Source: a virus. Taken from it: a stretch of 28,057 nt of DNA. The position numbers were made by a program, and so were the translations under genes. Below are positions 21,499 through 28,057 of this stretch, piece after piece (position 1 is the stretch's first letter; each line of letters begins with the position of its first letter). The stretch covers positions 1 through 28,057 of IMG/VR virus record IMGVR_UViG_3300042014_000056. One strand, given 5' to 3'. Under the pieces are notes generated by a model that saw only the letters and a program-made list of their open reading frames with translations, had not been told where the DNA came from and did no database searches.

Positions 21499-21762
21499 TT
21501 AGCTTATGAATTTAAGAACCGTCTCCAATGGCATATCAATTAGATATTCTGGGGTTACACTGGCATCGCGCTTGCTTGCCTTATTATAAATATGGATATA
21601 CTCACTTGGCCTGCCCATGAAGTCGCATTCCATGAACATAATGTCTTTAAATTCAGGTAGGCTTGATTCAAATAATGACAGATCATGAATGAACGCTTCG
21701 CCAACTTGCGCGGTTGACCCAGTTAACTTATACTTTTCAATAATTGATTCAGGTATTTTCAT
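21499..21762 (-). CDS. Unknown 87-residue protein
   Basis: The protein has an alpha/beta pattern: MKIPESIIEKYKLTG, an acidic middle FESSLPEFKDIMFMECDFMG, and a helical C-terminus EYLIDMPLETVLKFIS. No signal peptide or cysteine motif is present. It lies in the run of small genes between portal and MuF-like genes. Not recognised. Confidence 0.6.
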   Translation of the reverse strand: MKIPESIIEKYKLTGSTAQVGEAFIHDLSLFESSLPEFKDIMFMECDFMGRPSEYIHIYNKASKRDASVTPEYLIDMPLETVLKFIS

Positions 21763-21783
21763 AACTCAATCCCAAGTTTATAG

Positions 21784-22038
21784 TTATTGTTTAAATTGAT
21801 TTAATTCTTCCATATTCTCAACCTTGGTAGCGTCGTCTACATTAAAGCCATCTACATAATTAATTTCTCTTTCGGGCCTAGCGCACCAGCAACTGAATGT
21901 AGATTCGTAGGTAATCGCTATGCCCCCTTTGACAAATATCTCCTGGTCGTCTTCATCTTCGCCACCGCCTATTGCAAAAAAGAAAGTGCGTTTTTCGTAA
22001 CCGGATTTTATAAGCTCATCTGGTGTGATTGGTGTCAT
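21784..22038 (-). CDS. Unknown 84-residue acidic protein
   Basis: The protein includes IGGGEDEDDQEIFVKGGIAITYESTF and CWCARPEREINYVDGFN, with a C-x-C pair. It starts at an ATGA overlap with the upstream gene (22035-22038), so it is co-translated with it. No family recognised. Confidence 0.6.
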   Translation of the reverse strand: MTPITPDELIKSGYEKRTFFFAIGGGEDEDDQEIFVKGGIAITYESTFSCWCARPEREINYVDGFNVDDATKVENMEELNQFKQ

Positions 22039-22439
22039 AACTCAATTTTAAACTCATCCCCGGTCAAGGCGAAGTAAAGGTTTTGGAGCTGGTGGAGGTA
22101 TTTAATTACTAAAACCTGCATACAATCTTCAAACTTATGTCTCAGTACAAATCCGTCATAATTCCACGTCCCGTCTCTATAAAAGTTCTTAGCTATTGAT
22201 AACGGCCTTTTTATGTAATGCGGCTCTTTATACTCAAACCCGCACCGTTCCAGCCATTCGGGCGTAAGGGGGATGGGGTGAATTTCTTCAGGATTCACGC
22301 TCGTGCCTCCACGTGGTATTATGGCCACTGTAATCTGAAATTCTTCTACTCCTATAACAGTTGTTTCCCATGGCAATTCATCATTCACGCGATCTACCAA
22401 TATCCGATTCCCTATCATTAACTCATTTGGATTTATCAT
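22035..22439 (-). CDS. Conserved phage protein of unknown function
   Basis: The 134-residue product has the pattern LMIGNRILVDRVND at the N-terminus, IHPIPLTPEWLERCGFEYKE in the middle and VIKYLHQLQNLYFALTGDEF at the C-terminus, which I know as a common hypothetical protein of Bacteroidetes phages and genomes. Function unknown. The gene follows the portal gene at 18 bp and overlaps the next gene by 4 bp. It is not a homologue of any known packaging factor that I can recognise. Confidence 0.72.
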   Translation of the reverse strand: MINPNELMIGNRILVDRVNDELPWETTVIGVEEFQITVAIIPRGGTSVNPEEIHPIPLTPEWLERCGFEYKEPHYIKRPLSIAKNFYRDGTWNYDGFVLRHKFEDCMQVLVIKYLHQLQNLYFALTGDEFKIEL

Positions 22440-22457
22440 ATTTCCCTGTTAGTATGT

Positions 22458-23915
22458 TTAATTCGTTTTCGCTCCATTTAGTTGACCATTCGTCTTTCCA
22501 GGTACCTGCTTCTCATAATCATTAGCCCCGGCCACGCCCAATTCATTCAACATCCGATCGAAGCTATCACCGCCTATCTGGCTCATTGGTGTTAATCCGG
22601 TTGGCACCCAGTATTCATCCATCTTTGGTTCGTCTGACTTCTCATAACCCATAAGGTCCCGACGTTCATTCGGCGTTATCCACCACGCTTCCTTCAGCCA
22701 TTCAGTGAGTGCCTTCATATCGGCTTGCATTTCTGGTAGCTGGCTATAGTCGCATTGAATGATGAACTTACCCTCTAATGCGAAAGCCCGCAGTAATACC
22801 CGGTTCAGTTCATCATCGAGTTCGGTGGATGCTGGTATAATCCGGTTGCTTACCCAGTTCTTTTGTTGCCATTCAGAGTTAGCCCATGCGGTGTTTGGAT
22901 CGAACATGGTATAAGGAACACCAAACAGGAAGCACAGCTGCTTCATAGACATTTCCTTGCCCTTGAGCAAGTCAAGATCAATTGATGTCTTACCCAGATC
23001 GATATATCCCCATTCGCCCTGCAATGCAGCCACGGCTCCCTTCACATCGTTGTTATTGATCTTTCGGTCGATAACACCCCGTATCTGGCTTTCTTGGGTT
23101 GGGGTGGCCTTGCTCAGGTCCTTATTGAACATGGCGCCTTTGGAACCATCGTTCTGGTACATGCGGATGGATGAACGAGTAGCATCGTTATTCTGTTGAA
23201 GATCAGCCGCACCAGGCTTCAATGCCGGCATACCGCGTAAATGTTCTTTGGTAGAAGCATCGAACAGCAGATTTGTATCTTTCCAATGAATTACTTCACT
23301 TTTCTTAAATGGTATTTTAGTACCGCCTGCATCAAGTAGGTAACCGGCCACGCCAAATATATTCTCAGGATCAGGTACAACTTCCATCCTGTATGATGGC
23401 AATGGGTACATTTCTAACACCGGCATTGTTGCAATCTTTGCGTCATCTAACCCTTCGGTGTCGCCCCTGTTTAACCATATGAACGCCTCGGCATTAGCCT
23501 TAAAGTAGCTACGAACTGTTTTAAAGAACGCCGCTTGCCCCTGGTAAGGGTTGGGTCGGTTGAGAAGCTTGTCGAGTGTTTGCTTTATTGACGCGCTGGT
23601 CATCGACTCGGCTTTCATCAACGCCTTAAACTGCAATGGCACTTTCCGGCGTTTTTCTTCCAGCTTCTTAGCGTCAGCCACATAACGAGGGATTGAAGCA
23701 AATTTTTCAGCATCGGCCTTAATAATGGAATAAACGGCAGAGTTAGCGTTATACCCTTCCGTAATAGCTTTCTCGGCATTTATATCAGGCATCACTTCCC
23801 TTGTCCCTACATTCCATATGCGCCACCACCTTGATCGGCCGAATAAAGAAGTGAACCAGCTTAAGGTTCTTTGCAATGTGCTTTCCTTTTTTATGATGCG
23901 TTCAGATTGTGCCAT
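22458..23915 (-). CDS. Portal protein (HK97-type)
   Basis: The 485-residue protein contains LLNRPNPYQGQAAFFKTVRSY and FIWLNRGDTEG (wing and crown region hallmark N-P-x8-F.. and n.R), then KGAMFNKDLSKATP, the typical middle segment of HK97-family portals, and QLCFLFGVPYTMF in place of the conserved 'I..aFgVP..ll' motif. It forms the dodecameric ring through which DNA is pumped. It overlaps the preceding small gene by 14 bp and lies directly after the large terminase cluster, as in most phages. The C-terminus is Lys/Asn-rich. Confidence 0.93.
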   Translation of the reverse strand: MAQSERIIKKESTLQRTLSWFTSLFGRSRWWRIWNVGTREVMPDINAEKAITEGYNANSAVYSIIKADAEKFASIPRYVADAKKLEEKRRKVPLQFKALMKAESMTSASIKQTLDKLLNRPNPYQGQAAFFKTVRSYFKANAEAFIWLNRGDTEGLDDAKIATMPVLEMYPLPSYRMEVVPDPENIFGVAGYLLDAGGTKIPFKKSEVIHWKDTNLLFDASTKEHLRGMPALKPGAADLQQNNDATRSSIRMYQNDGSKGAMFNKDLSKATPTQESQIRGVIDRKINNNDVKGAVAALQGEWGYIDLGKTSIDLDLLKGKEMSMKQLCFLFGVPYTMFDPNTAWANSEWQQKNWVSNRIIPASTELDDELNRVLLRAFALEGKFIIQCDYSQLPEMQADMKALTEWLKEAWWITPNERRDLMGYEKSDEPKMDEYWVPTGLTPMSQIGGDSFDRMLNELGVAGANDYEKQVPGKTNGQLNGAKTN

Positions 23916-24222
23916 TTTGTTTGAATGTTGGGTTTGGTTCGAATGTCCATTTGAATGATGTGGTGTAATTACCTACATCCCATCCCTTTATGATTCTGCC
24001 AATTGGCTGATCCTTGTAGGCGATTAGTTCTTGGTTAGGATAGTCGGGATGCGTTGCTAATGTTATATCCTTTGCATCTTCAATAGTTGGCTCCCGTTTA
24101 ATTATCTGGCGCAGCACTTCCTTATAAAACTCATCCTGTTTAGCAGCCATCTGAAGCATAACAGAATCCTGAAAGGACATTAAATCTTTTATATGTATTT
24201 CATTAAGCTTTGGAGTGTGCAT
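23902..24222 (-). CDS. Unknown protein between large terminase and portal
   Basis: The start at 24222 (MHTPKLNEIHIKDL) is chosen over a Met 25 codons upstream because the extension overlaps the terminase gene, while 24222 leaves a 32-bp leader. The 106-residue product has a helix ELxHIKDLMSFQDSVMLQM-like region, EVLRQIIKREPTIED, and a beta C-terminus SFKWTFEPNPTF. It overlaps the portal by 14 bp. I do not recognise it; the position suggests a packaging or head role. Confidence 0.62.
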   Translation of the reverse strand: MHTPKLNEIHIKDLMSFQDSVMLQMAAKQDEFYKEVLRQIIKREPTIEDAKDITLATHPDYPNQELIAYKDQPIGRIIKGWDVGNYTTSFKWTFEPNPTFKQNGTI

Positions 24223-24254
24223 TGTTATTGTAGTTACATAAAGGTAAATTATTA

Positions 24255-25688
24255 TCACATTGCCACCCAGGAAAGTTGGGGGGCTAATTCGAACCATTCC
24301 CGCATCATTAAGCTGTCAGCAAAGTCAGGGGATCGGCCAATTGCAGCTTTAATCTTGTCCTTTGGCAATACCTGTTTTTTAGTATCCTTGTCCATATTGT
24401 ATTGTTTAACCCACTCTAATTCCTCAATAATCATCTGCCGAATGTCCGGATCATCACACTCAATATATACTCCGCCTTTATTTATCCTCTCAGCCAGACG
24501 GAAGTAGCACTGATCCTTTAAAGAGCGGTAATTCTCATCCTCTCCTGTTATTGGGTTTTCTAGCGGCGAGCTATTATTTACAAAACCATAACAGCCTAAC
24601 AGATCTACCAGACCTCCCCCTACGCCATCTTCATCACAAATTATACGGCTGGCCGGGATATTGTTGTTATTTTTTATCTCTTTTATATTTTCCCATGATT
24701 CAGTTATTCGCTTTTTTTCATACCACTTAATTTTCCCTCGCCAGCCTTCCCATGTAACAACTACGATTTTATCGCTCCCTAGCCGCGCTACATCAGCACT
24801 TATATAGCCATCACCTTTAAGACTTTCAAAGTCATTGGTAAAAATATCAAGGATTTTATCGAATTCAATCAATGCGTCAGGGCTGTCGTCGTACTCCCAG
24901 TTGCCATAACGTAACCTTTGCTTTTGCGGGCCTTCGGGCAATCTATCAAGTAATTGAACATACGCGGCAGGGGCATAAGGATTATCTGTTACAAAAGCCT
25001 GAACGTATTTTTTATACGACACCAACTTACCTTCTTTATTCGGCCGATAAAATTCCTGGTAAGGCCATGTTTTAACCGGGTTAGAAGCGTACAGGGCTTT
25101 GGGTATTAACCCCCCAGTTTCGCCCTTACACGATTCACACAGCCACTTTATTGGCTTTTCCTCAGCATTAAATAATAATGGAACTGCGTTATGAAGTTTT
25201 GAGCCGCATCTGTCACAAAAGCTCAGGAAGCGGATACGGCTATTTAATGTATCCTTACCTTTTTGACTAACTTGGCCGCACTCGTCAATAAACAAGTCTG
25301 TAATTTCCAATGAGCCTAATTCGTCAAAGTCGGGGTCACTAGGAGAATCGGCTAGGTCCCGTAGATATATCATACTCTCGTTCTCAAACATGATACAGTT
25401 AGGGTTCTCTTTATCATGTGAACCGGTAAGATCAAAGTGTCTACCCCTTTTAAGTCCCTGTTTTTGGGCGATCTCGAAGAATGTTTTAAGCGTAGTGTCC
25501 TTTAGTGTCTTAAAAACTGCGCGCCCGATAAACCCCCGAGATCCTGGATATTTGAATCGACGCTTCAGTTGCCAGTAGCTGCCAAGTGCCGACTTCGCAC
25601 CACCTGCTGCCCCTCCATACATAAGTTGTTCTGTTATGGCATCCTCTAAATAATCGAGGGCAATGGTTTGTTTTTTGGTCAGTTTCAT
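24255..25688 (-). CDS. terL: Large terminase subunit, with a zinc ribbon in the ATPase domain
   Basis: The 477-residue protein has Walker A YGGAAGGAKS (residues 24-33), Walker B DLFIDE (131-136) and a coupling motif ALYASNP (199-205). The nuclease domain has SADVARLGSDK (297-307), ICDEDGVGGG (350-359) and SPDFADSL (453-460) with the expected acidic residues for RNase H-like metal binding. It packages DNA with the portal. Between Walker B and motif III there are CDRC (158-161) and CESC (184-187), a zinc-ribbon-like insert seen in some terminases of this type. Overlaps the small subunit by 4 bp. Confidence 0.95.
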   Translation of the reverse strand: MKLTKKQTIALDYLEDAITEQLMYGGAAGGAKSALGSYWQLKRRFKYPGSRGFIGRAVFKTLKDTTLKTFFEIAQKQGLKRGRHFDLTGSHDKENPNCIMFENESMIYLRDLADSPSDPDFDELGSLEITDLFIDECGQVSQKGKDTLNSRIRFLSFCDRCGSKLHNAVPLLFNAEEKPIKWLCESCKGETGGLIPKALYASNPVKTWPYQEFYRPNKEGKLVSYKKYVQAFVTDNPYAPAAYVQLLDRLPEGPQKQRLRYGNWEYDDSPDALIEFDKILDIFTNDFESLKGDGYISADVARLGSDKIVVVTWEGWRGKIKWYEKKRITESWENIKEIKNNNNIPASRIICDEDGVGGGLVDLLGCYGFVNNSSPLENPITGEDENYRSLKDQCYFRLAERINKGGVYIECDDPDIRQMIIEELEWVKQYNMDKDTKKQVLPKDKIKAAIGRSPDFADSLMMREWFELAPQLSWVAM

Positions 25689-26059
25689 TCACCCTGCTTC
25701 GTTTCGTACGTTTTTTCTTCATGCCATACAACAGGCATGGCGCCTGTGATCTCCTGCTCAGTCTTGTCTTTCCATCCCATATTCTTTAACGCGAATATGG
25801 CACCTGTGGGCGATTGAGCGGTAGATAGCCGCTTTTCGTACTCGCACTCTACCCGCAATCGGGCGTTTTTTATAATGTAAGAAAACTGACCATCTTCTTC
25901 GTAGTCGTATATAGATTGACGAGATTCAAAACCTATATTCAAGGCTAAACCGGTAATTGTTGCCGGTTCTTTATTTTCTTTAATATATGCAAAATAGCCC
26001 TCCACTGCTCTCTGCAGATCTTCAGGCGCATCATATATTCTCGGTCTTCCCCCTGCCAT
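25685..26059 (-). CDS. terS: Small terminase subunit (gp3-type DNA packaging protein)
   Basis: The 124-residue protein matches the gp3-like small terminase pattern: GRPRIYDAPEDLQRAVEGYF (4-23), then ATITGLALNIGFESRQSIYD, a winged/HTH-like helix pair, FSYIIKNARLRVECEYEKRL and GAIFALKNMGWKDK. It recognises the packaging site and stimulates TerL. It lies directly upstream of terL with a 4-bp overlap, and its start overlaps the endonuclease stop by one base (TAATG). The C-terminal tail is short. Confidence 0.9.
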   Translation of the reverse strand: MAGGRPRIYDAPEDLQRAVEGYFAYIKENKEPATITGLALNIGFESRQSIYDYEEDGQFSYIIKNARLRVECEYEKRLSTAQSPTGAIFALKNMGWKDKTEQEITGAMPVVWHEEKTYETKQGE

Positions 26060-26874
26060 TATTTATATTTGAATATGTAACCCTTATGTTGTTTTTGATA
26101 CCCTCTTGCCACTTTTGCGACAGAAGCTTCATGCAAACCTAATCGCTGTGCTGCGGCTTTAGCAGACTGGTATTCAATGCCATTATTCAGACAAATAAGC
26201 TGTTTTTCTTTATGCTCGCGCATTTTGCTTTTAGCTTCTGCTGTATGCGTTTTACCATAAAAACTATTACTATTCCCTGCCGCGCCAGTTATGCCTTTAT
26301 TCCAAGGTGCTACCCCATGTTCGAATTTTCTTGCAACCTTGTTCAAGGACAGCAGTTTCCTCTCTCTATTAATCTTTTGAACCTCGACTGCCCCGATTTC
26401 TTTGTTCAGCCTGCGCAATAAAGTGTTATGGCTTATTTTATATTTCACTGCAAGTTCACTCATTGATGCCCCTGCGGCGTATTGGTCTTTAATTGCATCA
26501 ATTGGCAACTCTTTGCGTTCTCTGCCCTTGAGCGAAATACTTTGCCTAATCCTTGTTTCCCTGCTCAATGCTCCGTTACTGCCACCTGACTTAATATTAA
26601 GCATTTTATACCCGCAATTGTTATGCACTTCTATATAGAGGCGCTCATATGTATCTAAAACTTCTTTAGAAGCATCCCCGGGTAATTCATGAATAATTTG
26701 GAAGGTGTGCGCTTTACATCCGTATTTCAATAACGAGCGGTAAAGCTTGCGTTGTGAAAGGCAATTCAGGTCCTTGTATCTTTTAAAACGAGCATTTACA
26801 TTGACTGATTGCCCAATGTAAACCCGTCCAGTAGGTGAGGTTATTTTATATATTCCTGTGATCCTATCTGCCAT
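26059..26874 (-). CDS. GIY-YIG homing-type endonuclease
   Basis: Starting at Met 26874 (the frame is open to a GTG at 26889) the protein has TGIYKITSPTGRVYIGQS (6-23) with the GIY and YIG motifs, catalytic Arg29 (NARFKRYKD) and Glu77 in TYERLYIE, plus Asn93 (MLNIKSGG), the fold of GIY-YIG nucleases. Residues about 125-150 (DAIKDQYAAGASMSELAVKY) and KKYKISHNTLLRRLNKE-like region form a helix-turn-helix that likely binds DNA, with NUMOD-like basic repeats and a final AKAAAQRLGLHEASVAKVAR. It is free-standing and overlaps terS by 1 bp. No intron is visible around it. Confidence 0.88.
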   Translation of the reverse strand: MADRITGIYKITSPTGRVYIGQSVNVNARFKRYKDLNCLSQRKLYRSLLKYGCKAHTFQIIHELPGDASKEVLDTYERLYIEVHNNCGYKMLNIKSGGSNGALSRETRIRQSISLKGRERKELPIDAIKDQYAAGASMSELAVKYKISHNTLLRRLNKEIGAVEVQKINRERKLLSLNKVARKFEHGVAPWNKGITGAAGNSNSFYGKTHTAEAKSKMREHKEKQLICLNNGIEYQSAKAAAQRLGLHEASVAKVARGYQKQHKGYIFKYK

Positions 26875-26888
26875 ATTCAAAGTTACCA

Positions 26889-27104
26889 CTATTCCGTTTG
26901 TTCTATAGTGTTATTAATTTCACTTAATTTAAGTTTTACTACAAGCTGGGTAATTGTTTTGCAATTATGCTTTGTCTTCAGTCGGTCTACCTGACGTTCC
27001 AGGGTGTACAGTTTCACGCCATTTGTTTTCGCTATGCCGCGAACAGTGCTACCGGTGGCGAGTAGTTCAATCAGTTTTTTAGCTGGTATTTTTGGTTGTC
27101 TCAT
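26889..27104 (-). CDS. Small HTH DNA-binding protein (LuxR/GerE-type)
   Basis: The 71-residue protein consists of little but a helix-turn-helix: KKLIELLATGSTVRGIAKTN, then GVKLYTLERQVDRLKTKHNC and KTITQLVVKLKL. The arrangement is like the C-terminal GerE domain of LuxR regulators (..L..G.s...IA...g.s..TV...r..i..Klg...r.eLv). It lacks a sensor domain. It is placed just before the packaging genes, so it may regulate late genes or serve a packaging-related role. Confidence 0.75.
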   Translation of the reverse strand: MRQPKIPAKKLIELLATGSTVRGIAKTNGVKLYTLERQVDRLKTKHNCKTITQLVVKLKLSEINNTIEQTE

Positions 27105-27170
27105 ATTATTGATTACGTTTTTAATTTTCCCATCATCTTTGCACCCCCTCTCTCGCCATCACAGATCCGG

Positions 27171-27941
27171 CTATCGTTTCGGCGCCCCAGGCAACGGCCG
27201 CCAGTGAGTGGCTGTCAGTCCCCCCATATGCTTTTCTCCATCGGCAAAAAAAGCAACCCATCCCTGATCCAGGAGTCGGGCAATTAAAGTAGCTCCCTCA
27301 GTGTTGTACACCATAACATACTCCCAATGCTCCGGCAACCTATCCTCCACGCGGATCCACTCAGCCTTTTCACCGGCGCTTTCGTCGAGCCATTCGACTT
27401 GGTCAGCAGGGTGAAAGTCTCCAGAATCGTCCATAAAAAGATCATGATGCGGATGCCAAACCCCTATGGACATTGTTCCTTCAATCTTAATAAATAACTT
27501 TTCATGTGCCTGTGGCAACCTCTGACTCGCCTTCATCCATACTGCACCCTGCTCTATAACTGGCACAGTTGTTTCCCGCACATAACAAAGGCATTGGCCG
27601 TCATTGGAGGTATAGCCGCCACAGATCCGGGGATCATCTTCGGCGCAGGGAATAAACACCGATAAGCCGTTTTGCGTGTCGGTAGCTGCTGGGTTCCTGT
27701 ACCATTCAATGGCTTGCTTTCGTTGCAACACTTCCTCCACGGTTAGGCTCTCCCATGCCTTCATATCTTCTTCAGATAGTATTGGTTCGGATAATTTAGG
27801 CATACCGGCAACTTGGTTGGCAATAGCACACGGCTCACACTGCACCGCTTGTTTATCACCAGTAAACTGATTACCACATGTGCAGCACTTGCATTCATAA
27901 TTTCCCGGCGCATATCCTCCTATCGGGTATTTCTTTGCCAT
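27171..27941 (-). CDS. Tandem DUF551-like protein with an N-terminal zinc ribbon
   Basis: The N-terminus NYECKCCTCGNQFTGDKQA (residues about 14-32) continues to VQCEPC, a Cys-rich zinc ribbon common in Bacteroidetes phage proteins. The C-terminal region has two similar units: VWMKASQRLPQAHEKLFIKI ... GVWHPHHDLF...VEWL and AEWIRVEDRLPEHWEYVMVY ... GLTATHWRPLP. The second matches DUF551 well (W..V.dRLPe...vlvy ... THW.plP.pP), and the first is a more diverged copy. Function unknown. It lies upstream of the packaging genes. Confidence 0.78.
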   Translation of the reverse strand: MAKKYPIGGYAPGNYECKCCTCGNQFTGDKQAVQCEPCAIANQVAGMPKLSEPILSEEDMKAWESLTVEEVLQRKQAIEWYRNPAATDTQNGLSVFIPCAEDDPRICGGYTSNDGQCLCYVRETTVPVIEQGAVWMKASQRLPQAHEKLFIKIEGTMSIGVWHPHHDLFMDDSGDFHPADQVEWLDESAGEKAEWIRVEDRLPEHWEYVMVYNTEGATLIARLLDQGWVAFFADGEKHMGGLTATHWRPLPGAPKR

Positions 27942-27960
27942 TATTTATTGTTTGAGTGGG

Positions 27961-28056
27961 TTAATTAAATATTGATAATCCAAAATATCGTGACATAAAA
28001 ATGCAGTCTATATGAAACCATACAAGCCATTTACGCTTGCCGTAAATACTCCCCCA
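27961..28056 (-). CDS. Possible C-terminal fragment of a gene entering from the right edge
   Basis: One frame is open from the edge (28056) to TAA at 27961-27963, encoding 31 residues ending HIDCIFMSRYFGLSIFN. The first codons form KRKWLVW. The span overlaps a small inverted repeat TTTACG(GCAAG)CGTAAA. The stop lies 19 bp before the DUF551-like start, as is typical in this operon. With only 31 residues the coding status is uncertain; the neighbouring frames stop sooner but not conclusively. Confidence 0.3.
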   Translation of the reverse strand, partial: WGSIYGKRKWLVWFHIDCIFMSRYFGLSIFN

Positions 28057-28057
28057 T

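Noticed and set aside
24223-24297. 25-codon extension of the gene at 23902
   Set aside because: It overlaps the terminase 3' end and is hydrophobic without signal-peptide logic. The later ATG at 24222 gives a clean intergenic leader.
27942-28057. Promoter upstream of the DUF551-like gene
   Set aside because: AT-rich, but no TTTG with a properly spaced TAnnTTTG could be identified, and an upstream gene may still be running through.

Overview
The window is the late (packaging, head and tail) region of a tailed double-stranded DNA phage or prophage of a Bacteroidetes host. Siphovirus morphology is inferred from the tape measure and tail tube with no sheath gene. All convincing genes are on the minus strand, so the operon reads from the right edge to the left edge. 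The host assignment is an inference from several traits: gp3-type small terminase, 'QDLPFGFxGIQNNLNPLLESFQ' tape-measure signature, tail fibre with VDT..LNDST repeats and a GGDLTGTFPNPTIA motif, and AT-rich leaders without clear Shine-Dalgarno sequences. No integrase, replication, lysis, tRNA, CRISPR or IS element is visible, so lytic phage versus prophage cannot be decided.

Layout in the direction of transcription (descending coordinates): (1) 28057-26059: a tandem DUF551-like protein, a small LuxR-type HTH protein and a GIY-YIG endonuclease. (2) 26059-17449: small and large terminase, portal, a set of small unknown genes including a Com-like zinc finger, a MuF-like head morphogenesis protein, an HK97-type prohead protease and an HK97-type major capsid protein. 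(3) 17238-9791: an accessory island of about 15 genes with four glycosyltransferase-like proteins (GT25, a DxD-type GT-A, GT11 fucosyltransferase-like, GT4), two FkbM-like methyltransferases, a minimal RNA ligase, a small membrane protein and several unknowns. (4) 9794-7190: head-tail connector, head-tail adaptor, HK97 gp10-like protein, tail terminator and tail tube. (5) 7181-6475: two tail assembly chaperone frames joined by a predicted -1 frameshift on an A9 run. (6) 6475-1: tape measure, two distal tail/baseplate proteins and the start of a tail fibre with a signal peptide that runs off the left edge.

The outstanding feature is region 3. In phages of this layout the capsid gene is normally followed closely by the head-tail connector. 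Here more than 7 kb of sugar-transfer and methylation genes separate them, and the last two glycosyltransferase genes overlap each other and the connector gene by 4 bp. The glycosylation genes are therefore probably expressed late, with the virion proteins. A methylated glycan on the virion, or on the host surface during late infection, is the simplest reading.

A second feature is regulatory. Three intergenic copies of a two-hairpin element (near 7.7, 12.0 and 20.7 kb) share an 'AAGCCCGG' core and a terminator-like GGGGCA stem. Their wobble pairs fit RNA read from the minus strand. A different double hairpin with complementary loops lies between the capsid gene and the island. No -33/-7 Bacteroidetes promoter could be placed with confidence anywhere in the window.
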